Below are positions 21,383 to 32,430 of a DNA stretch of 64,000 nucleotides, one piece after another (position 1 is the stretch's first letter; every line of letters starts with the position of its first letter). This DNA is from Apodemus sylvaticus. Its lineage: Eukaryota; Chordata; Mammalia; Rodentia; Muridae. The notes below the pieces were generated by a model. That model had not been told where the DNA came from. It saw nothing but the letters and a program-made list of their open reading frames with translations, and did not search any database. Location: assembly GCF_947179515.1 (NCBI RefSeq), contig NC_067492.1:14011416-14075415 (forward strand), written 5' to 3'. Both the position numbers and the translations under genes were made by a program.

Positions 21383-22879
21383 CTATGTTGGTGCTACTTA
21401 GGGACAAGAGCGATCTCATCCTATCTTTGGCCTTCTGAATGTCAGTTCTAACAAAGGTAGAGTTGGGAAGGCCCCCACGTCCTGTGAGAGTTTTTTTTTT
21501 TTTTTCTGAATTTCCCAGGGGAGGTTCACACAGGCAGCAGGTACAGAGAGGTCTATCATCTATGAAAACAGCTACATACTTTCTAGGCCTCTGAGTCTCT
21601 GGGTTGTTTCTTGAAGCCCATATGTAGGAAACCAGACTTCTCTAGGGACTGTATAGTCTTTGCTTTGAAGGAGACATCTGACTTGACCCTAATGGAATTG
21701 GCCCAACAGGTGGCCCCTTGAGAGCAAAAGCTCAGAGTCTCATTGTCACTCTGGGAAGTCCAACTTCTTATGCCCCTTACTCTCTGTCCCATCGTCTGTA
21801 CCCGGTCCCTTGGGTAATTCATTTATTCTCACTGGAGCTCACATCTGATGGACACTGCCCTTCAGCCTCACCGTGGCCCATCCCCAGGCATAGAATTTCC
21901 CGGTTCATTTTGAGCCACTTATCTAAGCTTTGGGAAGAGTCCTGAGTCATCACATGAAGACAAATGTCCTCAATGTAAGAAACAGAGAGTAAGGGCCACG
22001 GGGAAGCTGCCCACCTGAGTGCCACTCTTCTGCAGAAGCTGAAGGCCTTGGCAGTATTTGGTCACAGTAGCCAGTTTCACAGATCACAGTAGTAGTGGGT
22101 TTCCTCCATTCAAAGGCTTTGCTGACTGTTGACATTCCATGAATTTAGGATCACCCTACCAGGGACAGGTATGATGAATCACACCGCCAGGAGCAGTCAA
22201 TGGCAGCACACGCTCAGAGTTAGGATGTTAAAAGGCAGAGACCATGTCTCAGAAACAAAGGCACCTGGCAGCAAAAACCAACAGCCACTGTCCTGAAAGG
22301 TGTCCCATGGTATCTCATTGATTCTTACAATATCAGATCATCACAGAATAACTCAAGCTGTAGGTGCTCCTACACTGTATCCCATTAGGAACCATCAGTA
22401 TCTGTGTGCCAATGCCCAGATAGTTTGTGCTGTGCCTGCCTGCTGACCTCTCTGCCTTTAATAGCCATTGGTCGGAAACCTGAGCTGAGGTTTTTTAGGG
22501 GTCTTGTGTTCTCCACTGGGATGCTGACAAAGGATTTTCTTGTTATTCTATCTATCATGAAAGGTCAAACCTGGGAACTAAGCATCATGGGAGTCAGTAG
22601 AGAAAGGACTTCTGCTGTGTGGGTGGGTCCTGTTCATTAGCCTTGATCCTGGCTCCTTTCCACTCAGCCTGTCTTACTAGATAACACATGCTTCCATTTC
22701 TCATTCTTCATAATGCAGAGAAGACTGGTCATGCCATGGAATGAAACCTTACCATCACCTCCCTTGGCTTTGAAAAGGTTCACTAAGTAAGCCCCTGCCA
22801 AGCGTGTATATGCCAGGCACTGAACTGGCCACTTCCCAACCATGTTTGGTACTCGTAACAAGTTTGAGAAATGAGAATG

Positions 22880-22881
<2 letters not shown>
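21383..22881. other. unique non-coding DNA
   Basis: About 1.5 kb with no confident repeat. A run of 15 T lies at 21491-21505. A heavily decayed B1-like segment may lie at 22165-22265 (ggtatgatgaatcacacc, ggcagagaccatgtctcag). Confidence 0.5.

Positions 22882-22935
<54 letters not shown>
22882..22935 (+). repeat. (CT)n microsatellite
   Basis: About 26 CT units. Ser/Leu and Arg/Glu frames through it are artefacts. Confidence 0.97.
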
Positions 22936-22938
<3 letters not shown>

Positions 22939-23798
22939 ATGCAACCCTTTGTCTACCCTCCCCACTTTTTACTTCATGCTGTGCAAAAGACACCATAATG
23001 ACAGAGAGCCTAAGCCATTTTTAGAGTTGCATCTAGCCAAATATCAGATCCTTGCCTGGTTGCATGAAAGTCAAAAAGCAAAGGTGTGAGTCTTACAGAT
23101 AGAGAGGAGGAGCAGCTGCAACCAGTACCCTTATCAGAGATGTATAAGTGAGATAAGACAAGATCCACTCTTTCCTAGCAGATGGCTGAAGACAGACTGG
23201 CTGAGCAGATAGAAAGGGAGCAGCCTATTGGTTTGCAGAATAATTGCCTGTTCCTTGACCTTGAAAACTGAGAAGTTTCCCTTAGAGACTGTCTTGTATG
23301 CATCCACCACAGGTCATAGAGCAGGAGATCTAGAAGGAAAGGCTGTCTTTCCTTCTGCTGTGGCTTGTGGAGACTTTAATAAAACCCCAGTCAGCACTTT
23401 GGAATTAGAGTGTGTGCCATGGTGGAGACACCAGCGGAGAGAGGCACTTTCTTCAGAACAAACTGAGCTAGCCTATGAGAAAGGTGCGTATCAAAGTGAG
23501 CAAAATTGATTAAATCAGACATCAGAGAAGATGGTTATTATTTTATATCCATTTTCTGACTCAGGATTGGGTGGGTGCCATTTACCATTTCACAGATCTC
23601 TGCCACCATGTCTGCCTAGGATGGAGGAAAGGGCTGGAAGGGCACGCCCGAGTCATCAATCTTATATGCACTTTCTTTTCAATCTGCATGGAAACATTAG
23701 TCTCAAAATAGTGTAATGAAGGAAGGAGGAGGAAGAGAAAGAAGAGAAGACAGAAAGCAAGCTAGTGAAGAGAAAGAGTGAAAAAATAAAGAGCACTC
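22936..23798. other. unique non-coding DNA
   Basis: No element recognised. The last 75 bp (23722-23795) are purine-rich and lead into the TG-rich block. Confidence 0.55.
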
Positions 23799-23809
23799 AG
23801 TGTGTGTGT

Positions 23810-23845
<36 letters not shown>

Positions 23846-24235
23846 GGGTGGGGTAGGCGTGTGTGTGTGTGTGTTTATGTGTGTCTCTGTGTGTGAGTCT
23901 ATGTCTGTCTGTGTTTGTATGTGTGAGTATATATGTGTTTATGTGTGTGTATGTGTATGTGTGTGTTTATGTATGTGTATGTGTATGTATGTGTTTATGT
24001 GTGTGTATGTGTATCTGTGTGTTTATGTATGTGTATGTATGTGTTTATGTGTGTGTATGTGTATCTGTGTGTTTATGTATGTGTATGTATGTGTTTATGT
24101 GTGTGTATGTGTGTGTTTCTGTGTGTGTGTGTCTATGTCTGTGTGTATGTATGTATGTGTGTGTATGTGTGTGTTTATGTGCGTGTCTCTGTGTGTGTCT
24201 ACGTAGGCCTGTGTGTCTGTGTGTGTGTGTGTGTA

Positions 24236-24273
<38 letters not shown>

Positions 24274-24275
24274 CT
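23799..24275 (+). repeat. TG-rich satellite grown from a B4 tail
   Basis: About 480 bp of TGTG, TGTATG and TGTTTATG units with internal higher-order repeats (a 34-36 bp pattern at 23990-24100). It abuts the 3' end of a reverse-strand B4, whose consensus ends in CA repeats, so it is best read as that tail expanded. Long Cys/Val-rich frames are artefacts. Confidence 0.93.
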
Positions 24276-24480
24276 TGCTTGTGAAGGACAGAGGTCAATC
24301 TCAGATGTCTTTCTCAGGATGATCTCCTCCACCTTGTCCTTTTGGAAACAAGATTTCTTAATGACCTAGAGCCTGCCACACGGCTCAACTGACAGGCCAG
24401 TAAACCCCAGAGATCTAGATGTCTTTAGCTTCCCCAGCACTGGTTTTATAGGCTCACCCCACACTGCCTGGCTTTTTTGT
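24276..24480 (-). mobile_element. B4/RSINE1 SINE
   Basis: Reverse-strand order: gaaggacagaggtcaatctc, agatgtctttctcagg, atctcctccaccttgtcc, gaaacaagatttcttaatgacc, cagcactggttttatagg and cactgcctggctttttt. This matches B4A with the 5' tRNA-like head missing. Confidence 0.8.
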
Positions 24481-25159
24481 TCTGAAGGTTTAGTTGATGG
24501 ATCCCAGTTGCCTGCAGTTTTGGTGGCCCTGGACCAGTCTCTGTGGGTTCAAGCAGGAGCTGGAAAAGTAGAATAAAAGGCTTTACTTGGGAAAAAAATA
24601 AAAGTTTTTCCTGATATGAAATTGAGTCCCTAAATAAAACAGCAGGAGATTCTGGATTTGCTGACCTCGGCCAGGGAGGTGTTGTTGGTCCAGTCTGGGC
24701 TTGGCCTCTAGCCTCTCCATTTGGTCTGTTGACCATGTTACATCACTGCACCCTTCTCTGCCAGAGGCTGCCATGAACAGCAAGATTGGAAGTCATTTCC
24801 AAAATCATTCCACATGGGTTTTGTAAAAACTGGGGTGGCTTTTTACACACCAAGCCCTGAACATGCCAGCTCTATTTGGGAAAGTTCTCATTACCCAGTG
24901 GATCACAGCCGAAGCACATGCTCTTTATTTTAACAACAACAAGAGTAGGGAAAAATAATAATGATACCCAGGTGCTGTTCCTGAGCCAAAATGGCAGAAA
25001 TCGGGGTGAGTTTAAAGGGAAGAATCACAGCTAAGAGTGAATGAGTTAAGAAGTTCTTTGGATTTGGACCTTTGCCTCCTCTAGTGCATGAAGCAACTTA
25101 GAGCCTAGAGAGAAGAGGGCGGGAAAGGGCAAGCTCCCGGGAGGGAGAAGGAACCTGAG
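24481..25159. other. unique non-coding DNA
   Basis: No repeat or exon recognised. Confidence 0.5.
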
Positions 25160-25500
25160 AGGCAGTCTAGGTTAAGAAGTTCCTGATATGCCACAGGGGT
25201 GAGCCGTGCTGACGATAGGGCTGTTTAAATCTGATGCGCTTGGCAGGTAGAAGATTAAAAAAAAAATGTATGGAAGCCAGGAGAGGAGCCCATGCTTCTG
25301 GGAGCAGCAGAGCAGCAGCAAGACAGTTTGCTGAAGAGACACAGCCTTCTGCCCCACACCTGCCAGCACAAAAGCATTGCCAAGAGCAACCGAGCACCAA
25401 CTTCCATAATATCGCAGCTCGGTATTTAAATAATGCGACAAGACTCGTTTGGAACCTGACCAGGGACGGCTCGAAGCAGTAATTTTCCTTTTAGCAGTGG
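25160..25500. promoter_or_regulatory. candidate conserved non-coding element (CpG-retaining)
   Basis: A non-repetitive block with ten CpGs between 25204 and 25473, in surroundings that are CpG-poor. An AT-rich core (ggtatttaaataatgcgac) sits at 25421-25439. Methylated neutral mammalian DNA loses CpG, so retention hints at constraint. No exon pattern is seen. Confidence 0.35.
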
Positions 25501-25879
25501 GAGAACTGAGAACCTACAATTTCCCAGAGCTAACATCACTCTATCCTTCCCTAGAAGAGCTCAGAACAGTGGCCAGCAGAGGGAGGAAAAACTGGCCCAA
25601 GTAAACAGCTGACCATCATGGGAGGGATCACAGTTCCTGGCCAAGAACCATGACCTGTTTTGCTGAGTGTGGTGAACTCAAGATAGGGGCTTTAAGTCAC
25701 TCACCTGACTGGTGAAATGAACTGCGGGGGGTGGAGGGGGGGGACCCGGCTATGCCAGCCAAACTCTAGATGCAAATGCCAAGGCATCAGCCACCTAAAT
25801 CAGACTAGCTACACCTAGAGACACAAGACTACTCACTTCATTTGTCTTGTCCCAAACAGCAATTGCCAACAGGTCCTTT
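25501..25879. other. unique non-coding DNA with G-rich run
   Basis: No element recognised. A G-rich segment lies at 25725-25743. An octamer word (atgcaaat) lies at 25770-25777. Confidence 0.5.
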
Positions 25880-26460
25880 CTGGCTAATTCATACTGTCAT
25901 TCTTGATGACTCTCCCTCCCCACTGGGAACTTCTGGGATTCATGGTGGTGAGTGAATCAGAGATTGACCTGATGTATAAATGGGTGACTGGGACTTGTGC
26001 AAAAGGCATTAATGCTTCACGCTGCCCTGATCCACTGAAGGAAAAAAATAGAGGAAATATTCTCCACATTTTATTAATGCTCAATATGACAGTTCATTCT
26101 TCATTTGATATTTATCCATCTCGTCTGATAACTGACCACTGCTGGCCATGTAATGGATAATGCCCTTTAAGCCACCGTGTAAGTTACAGTCATGTCACCA
26201 GGCTATTAACCTCTGGATATTTGCATTATTAGTCAATTCATAAGTCCGTGGAGTTAAAGGGAGGAGTGGAAAATTTTTTAATATTTTAATTTCCATCTTG
26301 CACGAGCTAGGGGAACACAAAGCTGTGTGGATTTCCTGTGGTAAGGAGACACGGCTGAGATTCCTTGCTTTGATCATAGGATTTTGTTTAAAAAGGGACC
26401 ATCTACATCCCCAGACTGGCTGGATGGGAGATATGCTAATACACACTTGGTAATTTATGG
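25880..26460. promoter_or_regulatory. candidate conserved non-coding element (AT-rich)
   Basis: About 580 bp without repeats, rich in TAAT-type homeodomain cores (ggctaattc, gcattaatgc, gtaatgg, ttattagtc). A perfect octamer ATTTGCAT lies at 26219-26226. The texture resembles developmental enhancers. Conservation could not be tested. Confidence 0.35.
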
Positions 26461-27169
26461 TAGAAGTTTAATGCAGGAAACACCTTCTAAATAACCCCAC
26501 ATGTTTGTCCTCAGCGACTGGGGGACTGGGATGCGGTTTCACTGCCATGGAGTCTGCACTGAGGCAGAAGCATTTTAGCTCTTGACAGGAGTTATGAGCC
26601 TCCTGTAAAAATAAAATATATGTCCAGATAAAAATCCCTTGCTCCGTCATGTGAGGCAAGGCACCAAAATCTAGGGCAAAACAGTTGACAGGTAAAACCC
26701 AACCTCAACATGAAGACATAAGCTGCCACCCAGGTTGCTCAAGAGAAAGCAGGGGAAGGAGGGAAGGAGGAGGAAGAGAGGGAGGAGCAAGATAGAACTG
26801 CAAAGCTGACAAAATGGTGGCCTTAAGTGAATCTTCTACAAATAGCCAATAAAGACAATTATGTAACAAGCGACTGTGAGCGGCTGGCCATGACTCAAGG
26901 TGTCAGCCAAAGGAGGTCACCCATTCGTAAACCCAGAGACTGCAGAATACCATATTGCCTTTTTGTATTGTTCTGCCAGCTTTCAATAGCTCCAAGTGTC
27001 CTGGTTTACTGAAATCCACTGGTGTCCGGAACTCAGACCTCATTCCAGCCTTAGGCTGCTAAAACCCTCTGTGCCCAAGCCCCAACTGTCTACATCGGGG
27101 CCACATCAGGGCTGGCCGCTTGCACTCTCACTTCATGCTACTTAGTTCATATATTAGTACTGTGTGTGA
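26461..27169. other. unique non-coding DNA
   Basis: No element recognised. A purine-rich GGAGG/GAAGG tract lies at 26742-26793. Confidence 0.5.
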
Positions 27170-27226
27170 GGGGGTACAGGGTGGAAGAAGGGGAGGGGGA
27201 GGGTTGGAAAGGGGAGAGGAAGAAAG
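27170..27226 (+). repeat. GGGGA/GGAA purine-rich tract
   Basis: Mostly purine, G-rich, next to the reverse-strand B1 and plausibly its tail-side low-complexity DNA. Confidence 0.75.
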
Positions 27227-27227
27227 A

Positions 27228-27340
27228 GTTTGGGTTGGCCTCTATCTACAGCCAAGGATAATCTTGAACTTTTGATCTTTCTTGCCTTCAGTTCCTGAAT
27301 TCTAGGATTGCAGGCATGTACCACAACATCTGGAGATTGA
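27228..27340 (-). mobile_element. B1 SINE, diverged
   Basis: Reads gccaaggataatcttgaactt, gatctttcttgccttcag, attctaggattgcaggc and gtaccacaacatctgg. This is reverse-strand B1 order (ccttgaactcttgatc, ctgggattacaggc, caccacacctgg). Confidence 0.75.
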
Positions 27341-27722
27341 CTCCAGACTTCCCTGAAGGACTGGACAAGTAGTCTGTCAACTCAACTCCATTCTCAACCC
27401 CTAGTCCATACCCATAGTCTTTTCTTACAGAAACGGCTCATTGCCCCTAAGATGGGACACCTGCATTCTCTGTTACTAGACACCCAATGCTGAGTCTCGG
27501 GGGAAGTATTGTGGCTTGTGGGTGGTAGGAAGGAGAGTCCAGAGGCAGGAGAACTGTGGCTATGTCTTACCGACACTGAGACTGTTTCTTATCTCTACAG
27601 CTAGGAGCAAGTTGTGCTTCCTGTCTCTTTAAAGCTCATATGATTGCTTTGGAGATTAAAGGCCATGCTTGCCAAAGGCAGACATCTGTCAATATACACC
27701 CAGGAGTCTGTTAATAGGGTTT
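27341..27722. other. unique non-coding DNA
   Basis: No element recognised. Confidence 0.5.
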
Positions 27723-27812
27723 CAGTGGGCTGGGGGTTGGCTCAGTAGTCAAGTGTTTTCCTAGGATGTGAAAGGCCTTGGGTTCCATGCCCCGCACCAT
27801 TTAAAAAAAGGT
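27723..27812 (+). mobile_element. ID SINE
   Basis: Reads ggctgggggttggctcagtag, split once, then gtgttttcctaggatgtg, aaggccttgggttccatgcc and a ttaaaaaaagg tail. Internal promoter-like words (ggctcagtag, ggttccatgcc) correspond to tRNA-type A and B boxes. Confidence 0.8.
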
Positions 27813-27813
27813 G

Positions 27814-27846
27814 TGGGGCAGGGGTGGGGGGTGGGGGGGAAGGGGT
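27814..27846 (+). other. G-quadruplex-prone G-rich run
   Basis: Five runs of four to seven G (27815-27818, 27821-27824, 27826-27831, 27833-27839, 27842-27845) separated by one or two bases, at the end of the ID tail. It satisfies the usual G4 pattern. Confidence 0.7.
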
Positions 27847-27849
27847 AGG

Positions 27850-29472
27850 AGAAGGCTTCCATATTTTAGATGTCAACACAAAATGTGGTCTTTGCACAAT
27901 AGAAAAATCCTTCTTTCAGAATAAACCATGCAGATGACAGTTGAATTTTATTTATGATTTCCTATCTTTTCTGCCAAGTATTTCACTGCTCCATCGCATA
28001 GCTCCTGAATTTTCAGATAACTTGAGTTGAAGTTCAAAGGGGTTACTTACCTGACCTTAGTGAAGTGATAGAGCTCAGAGACTCAACCCCCACCACAGAA
28101 GACTTCTGTGAAGTCTAATGTGTTTCGTAAGCTTATTGGCTTACCTTCTTCACAACGTGAGTCCTTGTCCAATTGGGACCCCATGGGAAAATTCCCTGAC
28201 CTCTGGCCCAGCCGATCTGATCATTCCCAGTGTCCTAAGTGATCAATGCGGACCCATGTTGGGTCAATCCAACCATAGTGATCACTATCGATCACCTAGA
28301 CAGCCTCATTGATCAGGTCAGCAGGCCTATGGGTCTTCAGAGGCACCTAGGACTCACCACAGTGTGACTCCCAAGCATTCTGTCAATTACTATTGCTGCT
28401 GTGCTTACAACAGAGGGAACTGAGGCCTTTCAGAGCATCTCAGGACACTTGTAAAAGTATGGGGGATAGGGAGATGTTTCTACTTTGACAGAATCCTGTC
28501 CAGTATCCACTACAGCAAAGGACCAGGAAGTGAAAGGACATGGCATGGAGACAATGCTTCCTGGATTTCTATAAAGCTCTGTGATGTTATCTAACAATTG
28601 AGTAACTGGCAAGTCACAGTGACTGTCATTCTAGAACATTCCAGGACCTAAGTATTTTATACATCTTTAAGCCTGAGAAGATTTTTCAGCCCTGATGGCT
28701 GAAAGGCAGATGTATTCACAGAACGAAAAGTCCAACTTGGTCCAACTGCTTGTCTAACCCACTAGCCCACCTGTGGTTACATCTCATGTGGTTTATGTGG
28801 CCTTTTATTTTTGGTATGTAATTAAAGGATAACACTGAAGACCAGCATTTCTTATGATTGTTTCCTGTCATTCGGAGAATGGGTGACCTGTGAAGGTTCC
28901 TGCTGGTCTCTTCAATCCTCCAGCAGGAGAGTGTCCTACCGTCACCCAGGAGGAACTGATGGGTTGTTTCCTGCCATGTCTTCCCACCAGGAACCTGGGT
29001 TGTGTTTCCTACTCTCCCCTGGAATCAAGTGTTCCCAGTTCCAATACTCTGTGGCTCTCATCTCCTTAACTGGGGCAGAGAAAGGGCTTCTGTCTTGCTG
29101 CAGCACTGGTGAATGGTGAGCATATAAAGAAGCCACTGGTGGGTAGGCCCTGTGGTCAGCTACTCTGGGTCACACTGACCTCAGCCTTAGCTGAAAGATT
29201 GTCCACAATCACTGAACTTACCACAAGGCTTCCACGTCTAACTCAAGGTTTCCTCTCTTTGGGTACCGGGAACATCCTCTTTCTCTCCTCAACTCTCATG
29301 TGAAGAAAAGACAGGTTTTATGGTTCTTTTAACAAACAAGGTCTTCTAGGAGTGGCACTTTAGTGGGACACTAACAGCTGTACCAGCCATCCTGCAGATT
29401 GTGTGAGATTGTGAAAGCCCACGATCTTCCAGGTGCTCCTAAGTGCTTTTCATAAAAAAAATACCTCCCTGA
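27850..29472. other. long unique non-coding stretch
   Basis: About 1.6 kb with no confident repeat. A faint MIR word (agagggaactgaggc) lies at 28411-28425. No exon or promoter is supported. Confidence 0.5.
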
Positions 29473-29724
29473 GTGGCTGGGAGATGGCTCAGTGGATAAA
29501 AGCTGTACCTTGCAAGCTGCAAGTGTGAGGTCCCCAGCTGAACCTATGTTTTGCTTGCAGTCTCAGCGAAGGCAGATAGCAGGCAGAACCCTGGGGCTCA
29601 CCTGCCATCTCCTCTAGCTTACTTGGCCAGATTTGAGACCAATGTGAGACCTTATCTCAAAGTAAAGTGTAAAAAGGGCCCCTGTGTCAGGTGTCCTCTG
29701 ACTTTCCCCATGCAGACACATATG

Positions 29725-29778
<54 letters not shown>

Positions 29779-29785
29779 TATTTAG
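29473..29785 (+). mobile_element. B4/RSINE1 SINE with CA tail
   Basis: tRNA-like head (ggctgggagatggctcagtgg, split once; gcaagctgcaagtgtgagg) then the B1-like half (accctggggctcacctgcc, gagaccttatctcaaag) and gtcctctgactttcccc leading into (CA)n at 29729-29770. Confidence 0.85.
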
Positions 29786-30100
29786 AGGGATAGGAAGATA
29801 GGTCAGTGAGTAAAGGTGCTATTTGAACTGAATTCAAATCCCCAGCATCCACATAAAAAAGATTGGACATGGCTAATATGTCAATAATCTCAGTGCTATG
29901 GGGGGGGGGGGTAGAGACAGAAGGATCTCTTGGGCTTGCTGGTGGCCAGTGTAGCTCCAGGTTAAGTAGGAGACCCTATCTAAAAAATAGAGAGTGACAG
30001 AGCAGGACACCCGATGGCCTTCTTCTTTGCCCCATGTACCTCCCCCCACAGATGTACACATAACACACAAACATATATACATATATTCCATATACATATT
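29786..30100 (+). mobile_element. second B4/RSINE1 SINE, head to tail
   Basis: Reads taggaagataggtcagtgag, ttcaaatccccagcatccac, ataaaaaagattggacatgg, tctcttgggcttgctggtgg and gagaccctatctaaaaa, ending in CA/TA-rich DNA. It starts where the previous B4 tail ends. A G run (29900-29910) lies inside. Confidence 0.85.
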
Positions 30101-30104
30101 CTCT

Positions 30105-30195
30105 TACACACACAACAGCTCATTTATCCCTCATAGCCCTATGATGTAGCTACTTTTACCTTCCCATTTGGTAGAGAGGAAGTTGAGTCATAAGA
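30105..30195 (+). mobile_element. MIR SINE fragment
   Basis: Reads cagctcatttatccctcatag, ccctatgatgtagctac and ggtagagaggaagttgagtc. This follows MIR (aactcatttaatcctcac, ccctatgaggtaggtac, gaggaaactgagg). The younger B4 abuts its 5' side. Confidence 0.7.
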
Positions 30196-31995
30196 CACTG
30201 CTTGGCGATGGAAAGATAGCCAATAAAGGGCCAAGAACTTGAGTATAGAATCCCACCTCATACTGAATACTGGGGCTGTGAGACTGGCCAACCCATCAGC
30301 ATGAAGATGATCATACCAACAGTTGACCAAGCTGGCAATCACATCAGCAGTAGAGATCATCAAGCCCTTGATATGTAGCCAGCACAGGGTCAAAGCCTTC
30401 ACTTGCAGCAACTCCAGGGAGTATACAATCATTGTGTTTCCCTCTTTAGAACACACCTACTTTGTCAACAAATCTTATAAGGTCCGGTCATGCTAACATC
30501 CTGTTGAAGCCATTTCTAGCAGGTGGCTGAAGTCTGTGCTATGGTTCTGTTTCATCTTAAGAAGAGATTTGGGTGGTAGAATGGTTGTAAGGATTATGTA
30601 TGGATTATGAAGTAGTATAACAGTAGGAGTGGCAACAGAAACATTGGCACTGTCCTGCATCCACTAGCTACTCATAAAATGTAAATTACCACCTTGTAAG
30701 TCCTTGGAGGACAGAGGTACCTCTTCCCTGCCTAACAGGGAAGCCAAAACTGTATTTCCCAGCTTTCCTGGGAAATTAGTAGGCTTGTTACCTGGCATCA
30801 GCCAATCAGAGAATGACACAAGAATCCCAGGCTCCAAATGTCACCATGGGAGCCTGGAAGGTCCAAGCAATCTCAGGCTGCAGGATCTCTGATAATAGGG
30901 AGGTATGCTGTGGTCCCTGTGTCCCAGGATGCCATAGGTCCAGAGGCCATGAATGCTGTAGCTGTGGAGCCTGCCTGAAGTTGTGCTTCCCTGTTTTCTC
31001 AGCCTCATTTTCCAACTTTTTTGTAAGGCCATCATCACCCCTTCAGCCATGTCTTCTCAATTGCCTGTAGCCAGAATCTTATCTATTACCACTCAGGTTC
31101 AAGGCGATGTTTCATCCATAACTCCAAATCCCATTTAGTGTCTCTGTTCTCATAGGTATGCTAAGAAGGTCTAAGCTTCAGAAGCCTGAGGCAGTCCCTC
31201 CTAGGGACCTCTGAGGCATCACCACTCTGAGCTGTGAGCTAGAGAGAATACCACAGATAGGTCCAAGGATCAGGGTGCCCCTCCGTCATGTATTCTCAGC
31301 AGTGCTGAGGAGGAAAATGTATCCACAGCCTTGGTTTTCCAGGCTCTAACAGCAGAGCTGACTGGAAGTAGGTCAGGGCTGGGCGTTGCTACCAACCATT
31401 CCATCTGCATTCCTGGCTCACCTTCCTGAGCAGTGTGGCTTCTCTCCAGGTCTGAGCTGTGCAGCCCTACAGCTCGATACAGTCAAGAGGCTCATTGTTG
31501 GCCGAACCAAAGTCATGGATGCAGTTCCCCTACCCTGATTGGCTCTCCCTCTCACTGCCAAGCTGCTCCCTAAGAGCAGGGGTTCCTGGCTTCTTGCTGC
31601 CACCTTGTTTTCTCCAAACATTCCAAGTTGAAACGGTTACTAGCTGTCATCGCTCATCCCACATGATTCTATAGGTCATTCTTCACACCAGAGCTGAGAA
31701 CCTCCAGCATCCCTACTCTGCAATTACCGAAGGCCAGGCCATCCATTCTGAATCTGGGCTCATTAATGACCTGGTAGTCCTAGAGACTCCATGTTTATTC
31801 TTCTGATGTCAAGGGTTAGCCAAGCAGCTGCACTGCAATACCATTCTCATGGCTTTTGATCTGTCATGGAAAGAAGCAAAAGAGGTGGAGGGGGACATAT
31901 TTGCCAACCTTTTTGTTTGTTTTGTTTTCCTGACCAAGTGTCCCGTGATATATGATTAATAGGAGAGAATCATTTTCTATCTCAGAACCACAGAT
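30196..31995. other. long unique non-coding stretch
   Basis: About 1.8 kb. The part near 30720-30830 resembles an old mammalian DNA-transposon text (tgtatttcccagctttcctg, ccaatcagagaatgac) but I cannot name it. The rest is unrecognised. Confidence 0.5.
30724..30776. other. two adjacent perfect hairpins
   Basis: Hairpin 1: ttccctg (30724-30730), 5-base loop, cagggaa (30736-30742). Hairpin 2: atttcccag (30754-30762), 5-base loop, ctgggaaat (30768-30776). Both share a ttccc/gggaa core. The second contains ttcctgggaa, a TTCN4GAA STAT-type word. Confidence 0.6.
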
Positions 31996-32010
31996 AGCGC
32001 CCCCTAGTGT
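31996..32010 (-). promoter_or_regulatory. CTCF-like binding motif
   Basis: The plus strand reads agcgccccctagtgt. Its reverse complement fits 14 of 15 positions of the CTCF core CCASYAGRKGGCRSY. It lies at the edge of a B4 tail. Occupancy is not known from sequence. Confidence 0.5.
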
Positions 32011-32116
32011 GTGAGTGTGTGTGAGTATGTGTGTGTGCGCGTGTGCACTCACATATGTATGTCCTTATAGAGGCCAAAGGTCAAAGGTCAATACTGTGTG
32101 TCTTACTCATTCGATC
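32008..32116 (-). mobile_element. B4/RSINE1 SINE, first segment
   Basis: A TG-rich tail (32008-32045) is followed by agaggccaaaggtcaaagg, tcaatactgtgtgtctt and cgatctccatc, the reverse-strand 3' part of B4. The element resumes at 32431. Confidence 0.75.
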
Positions 32117-32430
32117 TCCATCTTAGTTACTGTTGTTTTGCTGTGGTAAAACACCAGGAGCAGTGTGATTTAGAGACGAAGAGGTTTATTTGGCGTATGG
32201 GGGAATCCACGGTGGCAGAACAGAGGGAGAGGTAACTAGATCAGCAGCTGAGAGCTTAGATCTCCAACAACAGGAAACAGTGCATGGATCTTGAAACCCC
32301 AGAGCCCGCCCTCAGTAACAAATATCCTCAAGCAAGGCCACGCCTCCTAAAGCTACATTATCACCAACTAGGATGTACGGAGTCATGTGACCATTAGCTA
32401 AAATGGAGGACATTCATTCAAACCACTACA
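32117..32430 (+). mobile_element. RMER1-like repeat inserted in B4
   Basis: Landmarks: ttagttactgttgttttgctg, split once; gaagaggtttatttggcg; gatctccaacaacagg; gagcccgccctcagtaac; aaggccacgcctcctaaag; cattcaaaccactac. It splits the surrounding B4, so it is the younger insertion. Confidence 0.75.

Noticed and set aside
23802..24369. Overlapping Cys/Val-rich frames up to 168 codons, and His/Thr frames on the minus strand
   Set aside because: Direct translations of TG/CA repeats in all frames, grown from a B4 tail.
29100..29130. TATA-like word catataaag as a promoter
   Set aside because: An isolated short match with no initiator, CpG content or downstream exon.
30724..30776. Hairpins as a microRNA precursor
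   Set aside because: Arms of 7-9 bases are far shorter than a pre-miRNA stem.
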